In this document: positions 10,182 to 20,780 of the stretch, one piece after another
Numbering within the stretch: the first letter of the stretch is position 1
How the letters are laid out: each line of letters opens with the position of its first letter
DNA from: Dryocola clanedunensis subsp. sulfonylureivorans
Lineage (GTDB): Bacteria; Pseudomonadota; Gammaproteobacteria; Enterobacterales; Enterobacteriaceae
Length of the DNA stretch: 64,000 nucleotides
Reading direction: 5' to 3'
NCBI RefSeq assembly: GCF_016756775.1
Contig: NZ_JAERMU010000002.1
Span: forward strand, 296,649 to 360,648
Notes under the pieces: model-generated
What the model was told of the DNA's origin: nothing
What the model saw: only the letters and a program-made list of their open reading frames with translations
Database searches by the model: none
Made by a program: the position numbers and the translations under genes

Positions 10182-10727
10182 TCAGGGATACACCAGCGTA
10201 AACCAGACGTCAGAGTGAAGTTTGCCTGGCTTGACGTTTTCTGAAACCGAGCGATAGCGGGCGGTAAAATGAAAAATCATTTCACGGCTATTTATCGCGG
10301 CAAAATAGTCCGGTGCTGTATTTGGAATAATGAGCTGCTGCTGGCTGTCAAATAACGCCAGCCCCACCCCCGAACTTGCGTCGTTACCGCTGGCGCTGGT
10401 GGCGGCAAGAAACACCTGCGGATCTTCTGCGGGCGTCACCCCCTGAAAGGCAATGCCAACCAGCTCGGACACCTCGGCGAGGCAGTCGGTAAGACGAATG
10501 GCAAACGGCACGCTGACCGGCGCATAGCTGCCGACGGCCGGAAACAAAGAGCTGCGGTATTGCCCCATCTGCACGGTCATTTCCTGACTTTCCGTTGCGA
10601 CGGTGCAGGCGCCGTTAACCAGCGAGCCCCGCATATGCACCTTGCCGCCATCAATCACCACCACCCGCTTTGCCAGCGCCGGGCTTCCCGCAACGGTAAG
10701 CAGGAGGAACAGAATTATCCTTTTCAT
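10182..10727 (-). CDS. fimI: Fimbrial subunit FimI
   Basis: A 181-residue pilin-fold protein with a signal peptide ([19 protein letters not shown]). It has the first disulfide cysteine in LVNGACTV, the second in [10 protein letters not shown], and a C-terminal strand WFTLVYP. It lies between fimA and fimC, as FimI does in Salmonella and E. coli. It shares [20 protein letters not shown] with FimA ([20 protein letters not shown]), so the two are clear paralogues. A role as shaft terminator or anchor has been proposed for the family. Confidence 0.88.
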   Translation of the reverse strand: MKRIILFLLLTVAGSPALAKRVVVIDGGKVHMRGSLVNGACTVATESQEMTVQMGQYRSSLFPAVGSYAPVSVPFAIRLTDCLAEVSELVGIAFQGVTPAEDPQVFLAATSASGNDASSGVGLALFDSQQQLIIPNTAPDYFAAINSREMIFHFTARYRSVSENVKPGKLHSDVWFTLVYP

Positions 10728-10792
10728 GCGCGCCTTCGATTAACGTGAAAACTGCCTCGTCCGTGAGGCAAGCCTCATCCTTGTGGAGGGTG

Positions 10793-11356
10793 TTACTCGT
10801 ATTTCATAACGAAAGTAGCGTCAGCGTTGGCCTGGCCCGCAGTTGCGGTGGCAGCGGTTGCTTTATAACGCGCGGTGAATGGCAGTGTGTTAGCACCGTC
10901 ATTCAGCGTCTGGGCGGTAGAGAAAGAGGTCCCGTCCGGTGAAAGCACTTTCGAGGTGCGGTCAAGGATCTGGATACCCACGCCGGAAGCGGTCGTCGCG
11001 TTGCCGCCGGAGTTGAGCGCCAGCAGAGTCGGGTCTGTCGCATCAGTCTGACCGGTGAAAGCAGCAGAAGCGGTAGCCGCCACGGTGCTGTCGCAATCGG
11101 TCAGGACGATAGTGAAGGGCACCTGAGCAGAGGTGTCACCCACTTTAGCGAAGGACGCAGTGCGGTATTGCCCCATGTGCACGGTCTTATCCGCAGACTC
11201 GGTGCTGACCGCACAAGCAGCGTTGACTAACTCACCTTCAAAGTGAACGCTTCCGCCATTGACGGTCACTGGCGTCGCAGGATCTTCTGCATAAGCAGCG
11301 CCGCTCATCAGAACAATACCGGCAACCAGAGAAGAAGCAATTTTGCTGAATTTCAT
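10793..11356 (-). CDS. fimA: Major type 1 fimbrial subunit FimA
   Basis: The 187-residue shaft pilin. It has a signal peptide ([23 protein letters not shown]), the conserved disulfide cysteines in [10 protein letters not shown] and IVLTDCDST, and the C-terminal donor strand [10 protein letters not shown] with penultimate tyrosine. It is the first gene of the fimAICDHF operon. The ribosome binding site AAGGAATCTCC precedes the ATG at 11356. Thousands of copies would form the fimbrial rod. Confidence 0.93.
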   Translation of the reverse strand: MKFSKIASSLVAGIVLMSGAAYAEDPATPVTVNGGSVHFEGELVNAACAVSTESADKTVHMGQYRTASFAKVGDTSAQVPFTIVLTDCDSTVAATASAAFTGQTDATDPTLLALNSGGNATTASGVGIQILDRTSKVLSPDGTSFSTAQTLNDGANTLPFTARYKATAATATAGQANADATFVMKYE

Positions 11357-11744
11357 GGAGATTCCTTAAAATATAAATGCACAACGAAACAAGGCATCCG
11401 TGTTTATTTCGCTTGATTCGATAACGGCTATAAAAGCCCCTGAGGACACTTCTCATTCCTTGAGGAGATATTTAATTTTGTCCATGCCCGATAATCATTA
11501 TTTCTTTATCGCTTTTCTGGAGGGCTTAATTTAAAGAATACGCGAGGCAATTAATACGCGATGAATCCTTATGTCCTCTAAGCATTGGCTTAATAAGACC
11601 TAAGAAATGACCCTGACAATGTTGTGGTCCTTCACCTCCATCCGCCGTTCGTGCAGAGTGCGTTAAAAGTTGTCAAAACGTTAAATTCGTCACATTTATG
11701 GTGCTAAACTAGCGCGCTTTATTGCTAGCACGCCAGGTGAAGAA
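11357..11744. promoter_or_regulatory. fimA/nepI divergent promoter region with a direct repeat
   Basis: 388 bases between the divergent fimA and nepI genes, AT-rich near fimA. ATACGCGA occurs twice (11538-11545 and 11554-11561), 16 bases apart. Direct repeats of that kind suit a dimeric response regulator such as FimZ, but this is inference. I find no 9-bp TTGGGGCCA inverted repeats, so there is no E. coli-type invertible fimS switch; control by FimZ/FimY/FimW is expected. Confidence 0.45.
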
Positions 11745-12929
11745 ATGAGTGAACATATCCAACAGACAGCGAAACCGGAGCCGGTTGTCCGGCCTAACTG
11801 GTCCGCCGTCTTTGCCGTGGCGTTTTGCGTAGCGTGCCTGATTACCGTTGAGTTTTTACCCGTCAGCCTGCTGACGCCGATGGCGCAGGACCTGGGGATT
11901 TCAGAAGGCGTGGCCGGGCAGTCGGTGACCGTGACGGCGTTTGTCGCCATGTTCGCCAGCCTGTTTGTGACGACCCTTATCGGCAAAGCCGACCGCCGCC
12001 ACGTCGTGCTGCTGTTTTCGGTACTGCTGACCGCCTCCTGCCTGATGGTGTCGTTTGCACAAAACTTCACGCTCTTGCTGCTGGGCCGCGCCTGTCTGGG
12101 GCTGGCGCTGGGCGGCTTCTGGGCGATGTCCGCCTCGCTGACCATGCGGCTGGTGCCTGCCCGCACGGTGCCAAAGGCGCTGTCGGTGATTTTTGGTGCG
12201 GTTTCTATCGCGCTGGTTATCGCCGCGCCGCTGGGGAGCTTCCTGGGTGGGATAATCGGCTGGCGCAACGTCTTTAACGGCGCGGCGCTGATGGGGGTGG
12301 GCTGTATTCTGTGGGTCTGGAAGGCGCTGCCGTCCCTGCCGGGAGAAGCGGCACACCTGAAACAGAATATGTTTGGCCTGCTGAAACGTCCGGGCGTGCT
12401 GGCGGGCATGGCGGCCATCTTCCTGGCCTTCGCCGGCCAGTTCGCCTTCTTCACCTATATTCGCCCGGTCTATATGACGCTGGCCGGCTTCGACGTGGAC
12501 GGCCTGACGCTGGTGCTGCTGAGCTTCGGCATCGCAAGCTTCGTGGGCACTTCGCTTTCCGCGGTGTTCCTCAAGCGCTCGCTGAAAATGGCGCTGACGC
12601 TTTCCCCATTGATACTGGCCCTGAGCGCATTAACGCTGGTGCTGTGGGGAACGGATAAGATTGTCGCCTCCGCCATCGCCATCATCTGGGGCTTTGCGTT
12701 TGCCTTAATCCCGGTAGGCTGGTCAACGTGGATCACCCGCTCGCTGGCCGATCAGGCAGAAAAAGCAGGCTCCATCCAGGTCGCCGTCATTCAGCTGGCC
12801 AATACCTGCGGCGCAGCCGTCGGCGGCTACGCGCTGGATAACCTCGGCCTGCTCTCCCCGCTGATCCTCTCCGGCAGCCTGATGCTGCTCACGGCGGCCC
12901 TGGTCGCGGTTAAGGTGCGGGTAAAGTAG
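11745..12929 (+). CDS. nepI: Purine ribonucleoside efflux pump NepI
   Basis: A 394-residue, 12-helix major facilitator transporter that exports inosine and other purine ribonucleosides by proton antiport. The sequence follows E. coli NepI (YicM) almost throughout as I recall it: [38 protein letters not shown], the segment [19 protein letters not shown], and [18 protein letters not shown] near the end. The only start with a suitable ribosome binding site (CAGGTGAAG) is the ATG at 11745. It is convergent with tauD, with a BIME between them. Confidence 0.95.
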   Translation: MSEHIQQTAKPEPVVRPNWSAVFAVAFCVACLITVEFLPVSLLTPMAQDLGISEGVAGQSVTVTAFVAMFASLFVTTLIGKADRRHVVLLFSVLLTASCLMVSFAQNFTLLLLGRACLGLALGGFWAMSASLTMRLVPARTVPKALSVIFGAVSIALVIAAPLGSFLGGIIGWRNVFNGAALMGVGCILWVWKALPSLPGEAAHLKQNMFGLLKRPGVLAGMAAIFLAFAGQFAFFTYIRPVYMTLAGFDVDGLTLVLLSFGIASFVGTSLSAVFLKRSLKMALTLSPLILALSALTLVLWGTDKIVASAIAIIWGFAFALIPVGWSTWITRSLADQAEKAGSIQVAVIQLANTCGAAVGGYALDNLGLLSPLILSGSLMLLTAALVAVKVRVK

Positions 12930-12945
12930 GTTTTATCGAACAATT

Positions 12946-13016
12946 GTCGGATGACGCTGGCGCTTATCCGACCTGGCTGTTTCGTAGGGGGGATAAGCGC
13001 CAGCGTCATCCACCGG
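12946..13016. repeat. BIME: two inverted REP units
   Basis: The REP palindrome GTCGGATGACGCTGGCGC..TTATCCGAC (12946-12972) is followed by an inverted unit GGGGGATAAGCGCCAGCG..TCATCC (about 12987-13012). It lies between the convergent nepI and tauD genes and can fold into long hairpins that protect or end both transcripts. Confidence 0.85.
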
Positions 13017-13024
13017 GGTTTCAT

Positions 13025-13873
13025 TCACCCCCGCCAGAAAGGCTTATCCCCCAGTATTGTTGCACGATGCATGATCCGTCGGGCGGGCAGGTAATCTGTG
13101 TTGGCGTAATGCTGGGTGACGCGGTTATCCCAGATGGCGATATCGTTTTCCTGCCAGCGCCAGCGGACCTGGAACTCCGGTTTGGTGACGTGGGCGAACA
13201 GGAACGCCAGCAGCGCGTCGCTCTCTTTCTGCGTTAGATCGACAATCCGCGTGGTAAACCCTTCGTTCACAAACAGCGCCTGCCTGCCGCTCACCGGATG
13301 AGTGCGCACCACCGGGTGATTAAGCGGAGGGTTTTTAATCACGGCCTCGCGCCAGCGCTGGTGCTCTGCTTCGCTGCCGGTATGTTTATATTCCGGGAAT
13401 GACTTCCTGAAATCGTGCTCCGCCTCCAGCCCGGACAGCAGGCGTTTGAACGGTTCGGACAGCGCCTCGTAAGCCGCGATGCCGCTGGTCCACAGCGTAT
13501 CGCCTCCCGTTTCCGGCAGCGTTTTCGCCGCCAGAATCGCCCCGGCAGGCGGCGTCTCGATGAACGTGACGTCGGTGTGCCAGTTGTCGTTATCCGGCGG
13601 GTTATCGTCGTGGGTATCCAGCACGATTATCTCCTCCACGCCCTCCGCGTGCGGATAAACCGGGTGGATGTGCAAATCCCCGAAGCGCATCGCCAGCGCC
13701 CGCTGCTGCTGCGGCGTAATCGCCTGGTCGCGGAAGAACAACACCTGATGGCGGATCAGCGCGTGATAGAGCTGCTCGAACTGGTTATCGCTCAGGCTGC
13801 GCGTTAAATCCACCCCGCTCACCAGCCCGCCGATGTACGGCCCCAGCGGCACAATATTCACTTTTTCACTCAT
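13025..13873 (-). CDS. tauD: Taurine dioxygenase TauD
   Basis: A 282-residue Fe(II)/2-oxoglutarate dioxygenase that hydroxylates taurine, releasing sulfite and aminoacetaldehyde. The iron ligands fit the family: His and Asp in NWHTDVTF, and the distal His in the [10 protein letters not shown] tail with the 2-oxoglutarate Arg just after. The start is the ATG at 13873 ([16 protein letters not shown]), overlapping the tauC stop by four bases. It is the last gene of tauABCD. Sulfur-starvation control by CysB/Cbl is known for the family. Confidence 0.95.
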   Translation of the reverse strand: MSEKVNIVPLGPYIGGLVSGVDLTRSLSDNQFEQLYHALIRHQVLFFRDQAITPQQQRALAMRFGDLHIHPVYPHAEGVEEIIVLDTHDDNPPDNDNWHTDVTFIETPPAGAILAAKTLPETGGDTLWTSGIAAYEALSEPFKRLLSGLEAEHDFRKSFPEYKHTGSEAEHQRWREAVIKNPPLNHPVVRTHPVSGRQALFVNEGFTTRIVDLTQKESDALLAFLFAHVTKPEFQVRWRWQENDIAIWDNRVTQHYANTDYLPARRIMHRATILGDKPFWRG

Positions 13874-14697
13874 TGTCCTTCTCCATGCCATGGGGTTAAC
13901 CGACGCTGCAGCGCGCGTAAACCCAGCTCTAAATAAAATGCGATAACGGCAATCACGCCGATGCCCGCAAGCACCACGTCCGTTGCCAGGAATTCACCTG
14001 CGGACTGCACCATAAAGCCCAGCCCGCGGGTTGCCGCGATAAGCTCCGCCGCAACCAGCGTTGACCAGCCCACGCCCAGCCCGATGCGGAACCCGGTAAG
14101 AATTTCCGGCAGTGCGCCGGGTAAAATTACATGCCAGACAACCTGCGAACGCGTTGCGCCCAGCGCCCGCGCCGCCCGAATGCGAACCTGCGAGGCGCTT
14201 CGCACGCCAGCCATCGTCGACATGGCGACAGGGGCAAAAATCGCCAGATAAATCAGCAGGATTTTCGAGGTTTCGCCGATGCCAAACCAGATCACCATCA
14301 GCGGCAGATAGGCCAGCGGCGGCACCGGGCGATACAGTTCGATCAGCGGGTCGAGAATGCCACGCACGGTCGGGCTAAGCCCCATCGCAATCCCGACGGG
14401 AATACCGATCAGCACGGCGGCAGCGAGCGCGGTCAGAATACGCAGCAGGCTGGCGGCCAGATGCTGCCACAGCGTGGCGTCCATAAAGCCCTGCGGCCCG
14501 GCGATGCTAATCAGCTTGCTCAGCACCTGCCCCGGCGGCGGCAGAAACAGCGGGCTGACCCACTGTTCGGCGGCAACCCACCACCACAGCAGCACGATGG
14601 CGGTGAGCGTAGTCAGGCTTAGCGTAACGTGGCGCGAGAAGGGCCAGCGCCAGGCCAGGCGGCGGCGCTGCGTTTTATCCGCGATGACGATGCTCAT
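13870..14697 (-). CDS. tauC: Taurine ABC transporter permease TauC
   Basis: A 275-residue inner-membrane permease of the SsuC/TauC type with about six membrane helices. The EAA-like cytoplasmic loop that docks on the ATPase is at [28 protein letters not shown] polar N-terminus ([10 protein letters not shown]) precedes the first helix. It overlaps tauB and tauD by four bases on each side, indicating translational coupling in the tauABCD operon. Confidence 0.93.
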   Translation of the reverse strand: MSIVIADKTQRRRLAWRWPFSRHVTLSLTTLTAIVLLWWWVAAEQWVSPLFLPPPGQVLSKLISIAGPQGFMDATLWQHLAASLLRILTALAAAVLIGIPVGIAMGLSPTVRGILDPLIELYRPVPPLAYLPLMVIWFGIGETSKILLIYLAIFAPVAMSTMAGVRSASQVRIRAARALGATRSQVVWHVILPGALPEILTGFRIGLGVGWSTLVAAELIAATRGLGFMVQSAGEFLATDVVLAGIGVIAVIAFYLELGLRALQRRLTPWHGEGQ

Positions 14698-15461
14698 AGA
14701 AAGCCCTCGCGCTGTTCAAATACACGGCTAAGCACGTATTCGCGCTTAGCGATAAATTCCGGGTCGGACTTGATGCTGCGGCAAGGTTCGCCCGCGGCAA
14801 AGCGGCGGCCAAAATCAAGCGGCAGGCGCTCCAGCACGCGCCCAGGCCCAGGAGAAAGCAGCACCAGCTCGGTGGCGAGGAACACGGCCTCTTCGATATC
14901 GTGGGTGATAAGCAGAACCTGACGGCGGCTCTCGTGCCACAGCTTCAGCAGCAGGGTCTGCATCTGTTCGCGGGTGAACGCGTCCAGCGCGCCAAAAGGC
15001 TCATCGAGCAGCAAAAGCTGCGGTTTTGTTGCCAGCGCGCGGGCGATACCCACCCGCTGCCGCTGCCCGCCGGAAAGCTGCCAGATGGCGCGCTTCGCTT
15101 TATCCTCCAGGCCAACCTTGCGCAGCATGTCGAGGGCGATTTCATCCCGCTGCTCTTTCGGCTGCCCGGCCAGCTGCAGCCCGAAGGCCACGTTATCCAG
15201 CACCGTCCGCCACGGCAGCAGCCCTTCATTCTGAAAGACCACGCCGCGCTCGGCACCAGGCCCCGTCACTTGCTTACCTTGCAGGGTGATGCTGCCGGTA
15301 TCGTAAGGAACAAAGCCGGCAATCAGGTTCAGCAGGGTAGTTTTGCCGCAGCCAGACGGGCCGAGCACCACCAGCAGTTCGCCTTCATCCACCGTCAGAT
15401 TAATGTTGTTAAGGACGGTTTTGCCGCCGTAATCCGCGCTAAGCCCTGATACCTGCAACAT
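14694..15461 (-). CDS. tauB: Taurine ABC transporter ATPase TauB
   Basis: A 255-residue ABC ATPase. Walker A is GPSGCGKTT (residues about 33-41), the Q-loop is [11 protein letters not shown], the signature is [15 protein letters not shown], Walker B is [12 protein letters not shown], and the switch His is in [10 protein letters not shown]. It energises TauC for taurine import. It starts nine bases after tauA ends and overlaps tauC. Confidence 0.94.
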   Translation of the reverse strand: MLQVSGLSADYGGKTVLNNINLTVDEGELLVVLGPSGCGKTTLLNLIAGFVPYDTGSITLQGKQVTGPGAERGVVFQNEGLLPWRTVLDNVAFGLQLAGQPKEQRDEIALDMLRKVGLEDKAKRAIWQLSGGQRQRVGIARALATKPQLLLLDEPFGALDAFTREQMQTLLLKLWHESRRQVLLITHDIEEAVFLATELVLLSPGPGRVLERLPLDFGRRFAAGEPCRSIKSDPEFIAKREYVLSRVFEQREGFL

Positions 15462-15470
15462 AAATCCCCC

Positions 15471-16445
15471 TTACTGCGCCAGCGGTTTCACGAAGCGATC
15501 GGTGACGAACTGGCTGTAGTCCGTTGCCACCGCCGGGACTTTGCCCTGCGCCTTCAGGAACTGCGCGGTGTCCACTATCGCCTTGTTCACCGGGCCGGTA
15601 AGCTGCTCGGTTTGCTGGCTCGCGGTGAGGTAGGTATTGCCCTTCACCAGGCCCGGCACGTCGCTTTCCGGTACGCCGCTCAGGCGGGAAAGTTTGCTCA
15701 GGTTATCCGGCTGCTTAAGCCATGCGTCCGGGTTATCAATGTAGCCCTTCTGGGCCGCGAGCGCGCTTTTGGCAAAGGCTGCCACCACTTCAGGATGCTG
15801 CTGGGCGAAGTCTTTACGAACCACCCAGACGTCAAGCGTAGGCGCGCCCCATTTGCCGACCTGCGCGGAGTCCGTCAGCACCTTACCGTCTTTTTCCAGC
15901 TCGTTAACGGCAGGCGCCCAGACGTAAGCGCCGTCGATATCCCCGCGCTGCCAGGCGGCAATAATTGCCGGGGGCTGCAAGTTGAGGATTTGCACCTGGC
16001 CCGGCTTGATGCCCCAGTGTTTCAGGGCCGCCAGCAGGCTGTAATGGGTGGTCGAGATAAAGGGCACGGCGATGCGCTTGCCGATCAGATCCTGCGGGCC
16101 GGAGATGCCTTTCTTCACTACCAGCGCTTCGGAATTACCGAGCTGAGACGCCAGCAGGAACACCTCAATCGGCACCTTCTGGCTGGCGGCGACGGCGAGC
16201 GGGCTGGAGCCGATATTGCCAATCTGCACGTCGCCGGAGGCCAGGGCACGCACCACGGAAGCGCCGCTGTCGAACTTGCGCCATTCGACCTTCGCGCCGC
16301 TGTCTTTGGCAAAGGCGTTATCGGCCTGCGCAACTTTGGCGGGTTCGGCAGAAGTCTGATAAGCCACGGTGACGTCCACCGCGAACGCCGGGGCGGCGAT
16401 AAGGGCCAGCGCTGCCAGCCAAAAAGTACGTTTCGTTCCTGCCAT
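15471..16445 (-). CDS. tauA: Taurine-binding periplasmic protein TauA
   Basis: A 324-residue solute-binding protein. A signal peptide (MAGTKRTFWLAALALIAAPAFA) precedes VDVTVAYQTSAEPAKVAQA, the usual mature start. It delivers taurine to TauBC. I chose the ATG at 16445, which follows GGAGCAGAG; an upstream TTG would add six residues. The 138-base gap before it (to the end of hipA) should hold the operon promoter and Cbl/CysB sites. It contains the A/T-rich stretch AAAGAATTAAAAATTATCG, but I could not define an exact site. Confidence 0.93.
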   Translation of the reverse strand: MAGTKRTFWLAALALIAAPAFAVDVTVAYQTSAEPAKVAQADNAFAKDSGAKVEWRKFDSGASVVRALASGDVQIGNIGSSPLAVAASQKVPIEVFLLASQLGNSEALVVKKGISGPQDLIGKRIAVPFISTTHYSLLAALKHWGIKPGQVQILNLQPPAIIAAWQRGDIDGAYVWAPAVNELEKDGKVLTDSAQVGKWGAPTLDVWVVRKDFAQQHPEVVAAFAKSALAAQKGYIDNPDAWLKQPDNLSKLSRLSGVPESDVPGLVKGNTYLTASQQTEQLTGPVNKAIVDTAQFLKAQGKVPAVATDYSQFVTDRFVKPLAQ

Positions 16446-16583
16446 GATCTCTGCTCCGCTCAAAGGTGAGATCGCAGTATTCCTGGCAAGCGTCCGGACA
16501 TAAAAGAATTAAAAATTATCGCTAATGCTTTTATGTCCTTAGATGAAATTCGGGGAAGGATAGTCGGGAGATGGGAATAAGCT

Positions 16584-17909
16584 CTAGCCTTTCGTTAAAC
16601 GTCCACACTGTTCCATCATGCCATTAAATATTGATTCTGCGGCTTGTTGAGGAAAGGGTGACGCTATTGCGTTCGCTACCCTGTCGATAACTTTTGGCGT
16701 AGCGGTAATGACCTCATCAATTATTTGATTTACTTCCTCGTGGCTCAAACCGGTTAATTCGCCCTGTTTAATCCAGTGCCTGCGCTGAATCTTATGAATA
16801 AGGTAATAATTGCCGCTGCCACGGACAGCCATCGCTAGCTTACATTTTTGCCAGGATACCTGATTGTTACCCCGGCCGATTACCGGCCACGCGGATAAAA
16901 TATCGTAGAGCGGCGTCAGGTGATAACGATTTTGCGGAAGGTGGGCAAGGCTGAAATTCTTTGCATGTCCGTCAGTTGCGGCCAGTATCCAGAATACGAT
17001 CTGAGCTTTGAAGAAATCGTACCGATCTTTAGAAGCATGTTCGGATCGGCTCAATATCGTCATTACGTCGGTAATTCCAGGGCCACCATCCGCCTGGTAT
17101 TTACGTAACGGAGAAACGCCCATAGCCTGACATATATCTTCCTGAGGAAGCCGAACCCACCATTTACCGTCTGAGGACAAACGACGATCGAATCGCTCAA
17201 CGATGAGCGCTTTTTGGTCTTCAAATCGAGCAATTTCAGTTTTGGCTACGGATAATCCGTACTCTGCGACGATAAGAGAACACAGCCATTCATTCTCTAT
17301 AGAAGTACTCATGTCAGCCCGCATATTGCCCACTAAACCCATCGGCAATTTAAAAATATGCGTTGTTGGTGTATTTCCCGCAGGCAAACACCACTGAGCG
17401 TTGTGCCACAATAACGCTGTTTTTTCCTGCGCCCCTGCTATCGATAAGCGCAGGTCAGCGTCTTCAGCACTTTCGCCTGAAAACGCTACTGCTCCTGTAT
17501 TGCGCAGCATGGCTGCTATTTCAGCTTCGCAGAGCGGACGTTGATGAATTGAAAAAACATTCTGCGGCCATTCACCTTCTTTAAGTAACTGAATGGCTCC
17601 GGCACAATCCCGACCTGCCTCGGTTAACAGGTCAAATGGTTCAGTACTTTTGGCCTGATAACGTATTGCCAGACGTCGGCGAATACCTTCGCTGTCAGGC
17701 AGTAAGTTATCAAAATAGTTGCGGACGACTTCGCCTCGATGAGATTCATTCCCCGGAAGAAAGGGTAAAGAAAGTGACAGTGCTCTTCCCTGCTCATCCG
17801 CAGCCCACGCGGGAAGATACGCTAACCGCTCTTCGCCTTTTTGCCTTTCCCAGAAGCCAACCTGGATGCCGTTCATCCAGATAGCTAAACGATGCTGTAT
17901 CCGCCGCAT
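16584..17909 (-). CDS. hipA: HipA serine/threonine kinase toxin
   Basis: A 441-residue kinase toxin of the HipBA module. E. coli HipA phosphorylates glutamyl-tRNA synthetase, stalling translation and promoting persistence. Visible are the N-terminal subdomain (AIWMNGIQVGFW), the P-loop segment with the autophosphorylated serine (LRLSIAGAQEKTALLW), the catalytic loop ATDGHAKNFS and the metal-binding LTPLYDILSAWP. All key residues are present, so the toxin looks active. Length equals E. coli HipA (about 440). I start at the ATG at 17909, four bases after hipB. The module lies between tauA and murP and has no obvious mobile element beside it. Confidence 0.93.
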   Translation of the reverse strand: MRRIQHRLAIWMNGIQVGFWERQKGEERLAYLPAWAADEQGRALSLSLPFLPGNESHRGEVVRNYFDNLLPDSEGIRRRLAIRYQAKSTEPFDLLTEAGRDCAGAIQLLKEGEWPQNVFSIHQRPLCEAEIAAMLRNTGAVAFSGESAEDADLRLSIAGAQEKTALLWHNAQWCLPAGNTPTTHIFKLPMGLVGNMRADMSTSIENEWLCSLIVAEYGLSVAKTEIARFEDQKALIVERFDRRLSSDGKWWVRLPQEDICQAMGVSPLRKYQADGGPGITDVMTILSRSEHASKDRYDFFKAQIVFWILAATDGHAKNFSLAHLPQNRYHLTPLYDILSAWPVIGRGNNQVSWQKCKLAMAVRGSGNYYLIHKIQRRHWIKQGELTGLSHEEVNQIIDEVITATPKVIDRVANAIASPFPQQAAESIFNGMMEQCGRLTKG

Positions 17910-17913
17910 AGCC

Positions 17914-18207
17914 TTACCACTCCTCTCGCCGGGCAGGTGAGTCTGAGTAATCCTGCCGCTCTTCCTTCGCGAAGCCAGCCGAACCCGACTCATCAACAAG
18001 TACCATTTCAATGCCTAAGACGTTAAAGACCCGAAACAATCTTTCTATGCTGGACGCAGAGGGATTAGCTTCAAGTCGGGCATAGGTCTGCTGCGTGACG
18101 CCAAGTTTTTCCGACACTTCTTTTTGCGTCATGCCTCTGGCTTTGCGGAATCCCACCAGCAGCGGGCGCAATTGATTTAGAGTTTTAACTGGAAAGTTTG
18201 GGTTCAT
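17914..18207 (-). CDS. hipB: HipB antitoxin, XRE-type repressor
   Basis: A 97-residue DNA-binding antitoxin. The helix-turn-helix is GMTQKEVSEKLGVTQQTYARLEANP. The C-terminal tail ends in REEW, like the tryptophan-ended tail of E. coli HipB that inserts into HipA. It should neutralise HipA and repress the operon. I chose the ATG at 18207; an in-frame ATG at 18237 lies at or before the likely transcription start, because a TATAAT -10 box ends at 18238. A palindromic operator overlaps that promoter. Confidence 0.88.
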   Translation of the reverse strand: MNPNFPVKTLNQLRPLLVGFRKARGMTQKEVSEKLGVTQQTYARLEANPSASSIERLFRVFNVLGIEMVLVDESGSAGFAKEERQDYSDSPARREEW

Positions 18208-18239
18208 TAGCGGCTCGTATAAAGTCTTCACATACACAT

Positions 18240-18270
18240 TATAGGCTGTATTTCGAGTTTACAGCTTATA
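18240..18270. promoter_or_regulatory. hipBA operator and promoter
   Basis: TATAGGCTGTA (18240-18250) and TACAGCTTATA (18260-18270) form an 11-bp inverted repeat with one mismatch and a 9-base spacer. The minus-strand -10 box TATAAT (18243-18238) overlaps one arm, so HipB bound here would block RNA polymerase. The sequence differs from the E. coli hip operator (TATCC-N8-GGATA), although the layout is similar. Confidence 0.65.
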
Positions 18271-18305
18271 GACTGTGATCGCTAAAAACAACTCAGAAGC
18301 TGTAA

Positions 18306-18335
18306 AAACAGAAAACAGCCCGCAGGCTGTTTTCT
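18306..18335 (-). terminator. Rho-independent terminator upstream of hipBA
   Basis: A perfect 11-bp stem (AGAAAACAGCC / GGCTGTTTTCT, 18310-18320 and 18325-18335) has a 4-base loop. In minus-strand sense it is followed by TGTTTTT. It ends the murQP transcript before the hipBA promoter. Confidence 0.8.
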
Positions 18336-18388
18336 ATGCAATTATAAAACCCTTCGTCTGTATAAAATTTGACGAAGAAATACCTGCA

Positions 18389-19834
18389 TCAACTCAAATC
18401 AACATTCTTGCTACCGAAGAACCAGGTGAGCACGAAGCCCGCGAAGTAAGAAATCAAAATACCCGCAACGTAGACCGCCATGCCCGCGAATATGCCCTGG
18501 CCCGAGGTCATCAGCGGGATGGAGACCAGCCCGGACGGGCCGAACACGGTATTCAGACCCACCGGCAGGCCCAGCCAGGCGACCAGGCCGATAAAGAAGC
18601 CGCCCACGCCGCCGCCGATGCAGGCGGTGATAAACGGTTTCAGGCGCGGCAGCGTGACGCCGTAGATCAGCGGTTCGCCAATGCCCAGCAGGCCAGGGAA
18701 AATCGCTCCTTTGATCTGCGTGCGCAGCGTGGAGCCTTTTGGCGAGCGGGCGAACAGCGCGAGCGCGGCCCCCACCTGCCCTGCTCCGGCCATTGCCAGA
18801 ATCGGGAACAGGGAGTTAAAGCCCTGCACGTCCATCAGCGCGAAGTAGACCGGGACAAAGCCCTGGTGGATGCCGAACACCACGGCTATCAGGAACAGCC
18901 CGGCCAGCAGCGCGGTGCCGAACGGGTTGCCGTTCAGATGCAGGAACAGCCAGGACATGCCCTTAAACAGCTCCCCGCCTATCGGCATAATCGCCACGAA
19001 GGTGATTGCGCCGGTGATCAGCAGCGTGATGGTCGAAGTAAGGATCATGTCCAGATTATCCGGGATCGCCCGACGCACCTGGCGTTCAATCCACGCGCCC
19101 AGAATACAGGCGAGCAGCACGCCGATAATATTGCCGCGCGGGTCGATGGCCATGCCGAAGAAGTTATCCATCCCCGCGTAGTAGCCGACCGTCCCTTCCG
19201 GCACGTAGCGCAGTATAAACAGCGAGGCGATAATCGCGCCGTTCACCCCCGTGCCGCCGAAGGCTTTCTGGGTGTTGTAGCCGATCAGGATGCTCAGGAA
19301 TGTAAACAGGCCGATGCTGAACACCTTCATGTAGGCAATCATCTGCGTCAGCCAGGCGGCGTTCGTCACGCCGTCCACCACCAGCGTTTGTTGCAGCAGC
19401 GTGGCGATGCCCAGCAGCAGGCCCGCGGCGATAAATCCCGGAATGAGCGGCGTAAAGATGGTGGCAAACTTCGTCAAAAAGTTATGCACCGCGCTGTTCT
19501 GCTTCGCCTTCATCTGCTGCTTGTTCTGGCGCGCCGTCGCCTGGAGATCGGCGTTCTCTTCCCCTGAAGGCCGGGTGCCGTCGGCAAGCTTCGCGGTCAT
19601 CATCTCGCTGGCCGTTTGCGCCTTGCCAGGGCCAAGAATGATTTGCAGCTGGTCGTCGCCGTTGACCACGCCCATCACGCCGGGGATCTTCTTCAGCTCG
19701 TCCATCCGGATAAGCTGACGATCCTTAAGCGTTAAGCGCAGGCGAGTCATGCAGTTGCCGCAGATCAGAATATTTTCGCCGCCGCCCGTCAGGCGCAGGA
19801 TCTCGTCAATCATCGGGCCGGTGATTTTTGCCAT
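18389..19834 (-). CDS. murP: N-acetylmuramic acid PTS permease MurP (EIIBC)
   Basis: A 481-residue phosphotransferase permease that imports MurNAc and phosphorylates it at O6. The N-terminal EIIB domain has the phosphocysteine in [15 protein letters not shown]. The EIIC domain has about ten helices with conserved [16 protein letters not shown] and [19 protein letters not shown] segments. No EIIA domain is present, so it must use the glucose EIIA. It follows murQ by one base, giving the murQP unit known from E. coli. Confidence 0.92.
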   Translation of the reverse strand: MAKITGPMIDEILRLTGGGENILICGNCMTRLRLTLKDRQLIRMDELKKIPGVMGVVNGDDQLQIILGPGKAQTASEMMTAKLADGTRPSGEENADLQATARQNKQQMKAKQNSAVHNFLTKFATIFTPLIPGFIAAGLLLGIATLLQQTLVVDGVTNAAWLTQMIAYMKVFSIGLFTFLSILIGYNTQKAFGGTGVNGAIIASLFILRYVPEGTVGYYAGMDNFFGMAIDPRGNIIGVLLACILGAWIERQVRRAIPDNLDMILTSTITLLITGAITFVAIMPIGGELFKGMSWLFLHLNGNPFGTALLAGLFLIAVVFGIHQGFVPVYFALMDVQGFNSLFPILAMAGAGQVGAALALFARSPKGSTLRTQIKGAIFPGLLGIGEPLIYGVTLPRLKPFITACIGGGVGGFFIGLVAWLGLPVGLNTVFGPSGLVSIPLMTSGQGIFAGMAVYVAGILISYFAGFVLTWFFGSKNVDLS

Positions 19835-19835
19835 G

Positions 19836-20744
19836 TTATGTTGTGATCCCCTGCAGCGCTTTACGGATGAAGCCCTGATGTTTGGCTAACAGCGCCCCCG
19901 CATCGGTAGCCGACAGGCCGCTCAGCATCATCAGAATGGCGGTTTTACAGTGTCGATTGCATTCGCCGAGCGCCTTCTGGGCCTCTTCCGGCGTGCAGTC
20001 GGTCGCTTCCACCACGATGTTGACCTGGCGCTGGAGGAGCTTGGCGTTGGTCGCCTCCACGTCCACCATCAGGTTGCCGTAAACCTTGCCGCTGCGGATC
20101 ATCGCCCCGGTGGTGATCATGTTCAGGATCAGCTTCTGCGCCGTGCCCGCCTTCATGCGCGAGGAGCCGGTCACCACTTCCGCGCCAACAACCGGCTCGA
20201 TGGCGATATCCGCCGCCTGGCTCATTTCGCTGCCGGGGTTACAGGAGATGGCCGCAACGGTTGCGCCAGCGCTTTTTGCATAGGCCATCGCGCCCAGCAC
20301 GTACGGCGTGCGCCCGCTGGCGGCGATCCCGACCAGCACATCCCGATCGTTAAAATTAAGATCCCGCAGATCCTGCTCGCCCATTTCGCGGCTGTCTTCG
20401 GCGTTTTCTACCGCCTGTAAAATAGCGGGATGCCCGCCCGCAATCAGCCCAACCACCTGCTCGCGCGGCGTGCCGTAAGTTGGCGGGCACTCGCTCGCAT
20501 CCAGAATCCCCAGACGCCCGGACGTACCCGCGCCGCAATAGATTAGCCTGCCGCCGCGGCCGAACGCCTCAACAACCTTATCAACCACCTGCGCGATCTG
20601 CGGCAGCGTTGCCTCTACGGCAACCGGCACAAGCTTGTCCTGCTGGTTGATGACGGCGAGCATGTCGAGAGTCGGCAGGGTGTCGATTTCTGCGCTTGCC
20701 GGGTTGCGGCTTTCGGTAACCAGTTTGTTTAAGTTGATCTTCAT
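19836..20744 (-). CDS. murQ: N-acetylmuramic acid 6-phosphate etherase MurQ
   Basis: A 302-residue cytoplasmic etherase that cleaves D-lactate from MurNAc-6P to give GlcNAc-6P, used in wall recycling. It has an SIS domain with [21 protein letters not shown], the substrate-binding [13 protein letters not shown] signature and a C-terminal UBA-like segment. The start ([15 protein letters not shown]) is canonical. In E. coli a divergent murR repressor sits directly upstream. Here none is present, only palindromes and REP units. Confidence 0.95.
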   Translation of the reverse strand: MKINLNKLVTESRNPASAEIDTLPTLDMLAVINQQDKLVPVAVEATLPQIAQVVDKVVEAFGRGGRLIYCGAGTSGRLGILDASECPPTYGTPREQVVGLIAGGHPAILQAVENAEDSREMGEQDLRDLNFNDRDVLVGIAASGRTPYVLGAMAYAKSAGATVAAISCNPGSEMSQAADIAIEPVVGAEVVTGSSRMKAGTAQKLILNMITTGAMIRSGKVYGNLMVDVEATNAKLLQRQVNIVVEATDCTPEEAQKALGECNRHCKTAILMMLSGLSATDAGALLAKHQGFIRKALQGITT

Positions 20745-20780
20745 TTGGGCGTCCGTTGATTTGGGTTAGGGGCATAATAT

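Noticed and set aside
11357..11744. Possible E. coli-type fimS invertible promoter element
   Set aside because: No pair of inverted 9-bp TTGGGGCCA repeats and no fimB/fimE recombinase nearby; regulation is by the FimZ group.
18275..19567. Long plus-strand open frame opposite murP
   Set aside because: It is the antisense shadow of murP: rich in Arg/His/Gln/Ala, no ribosome binding site or family pattern, while murP on the other strand is a full-length known protein.
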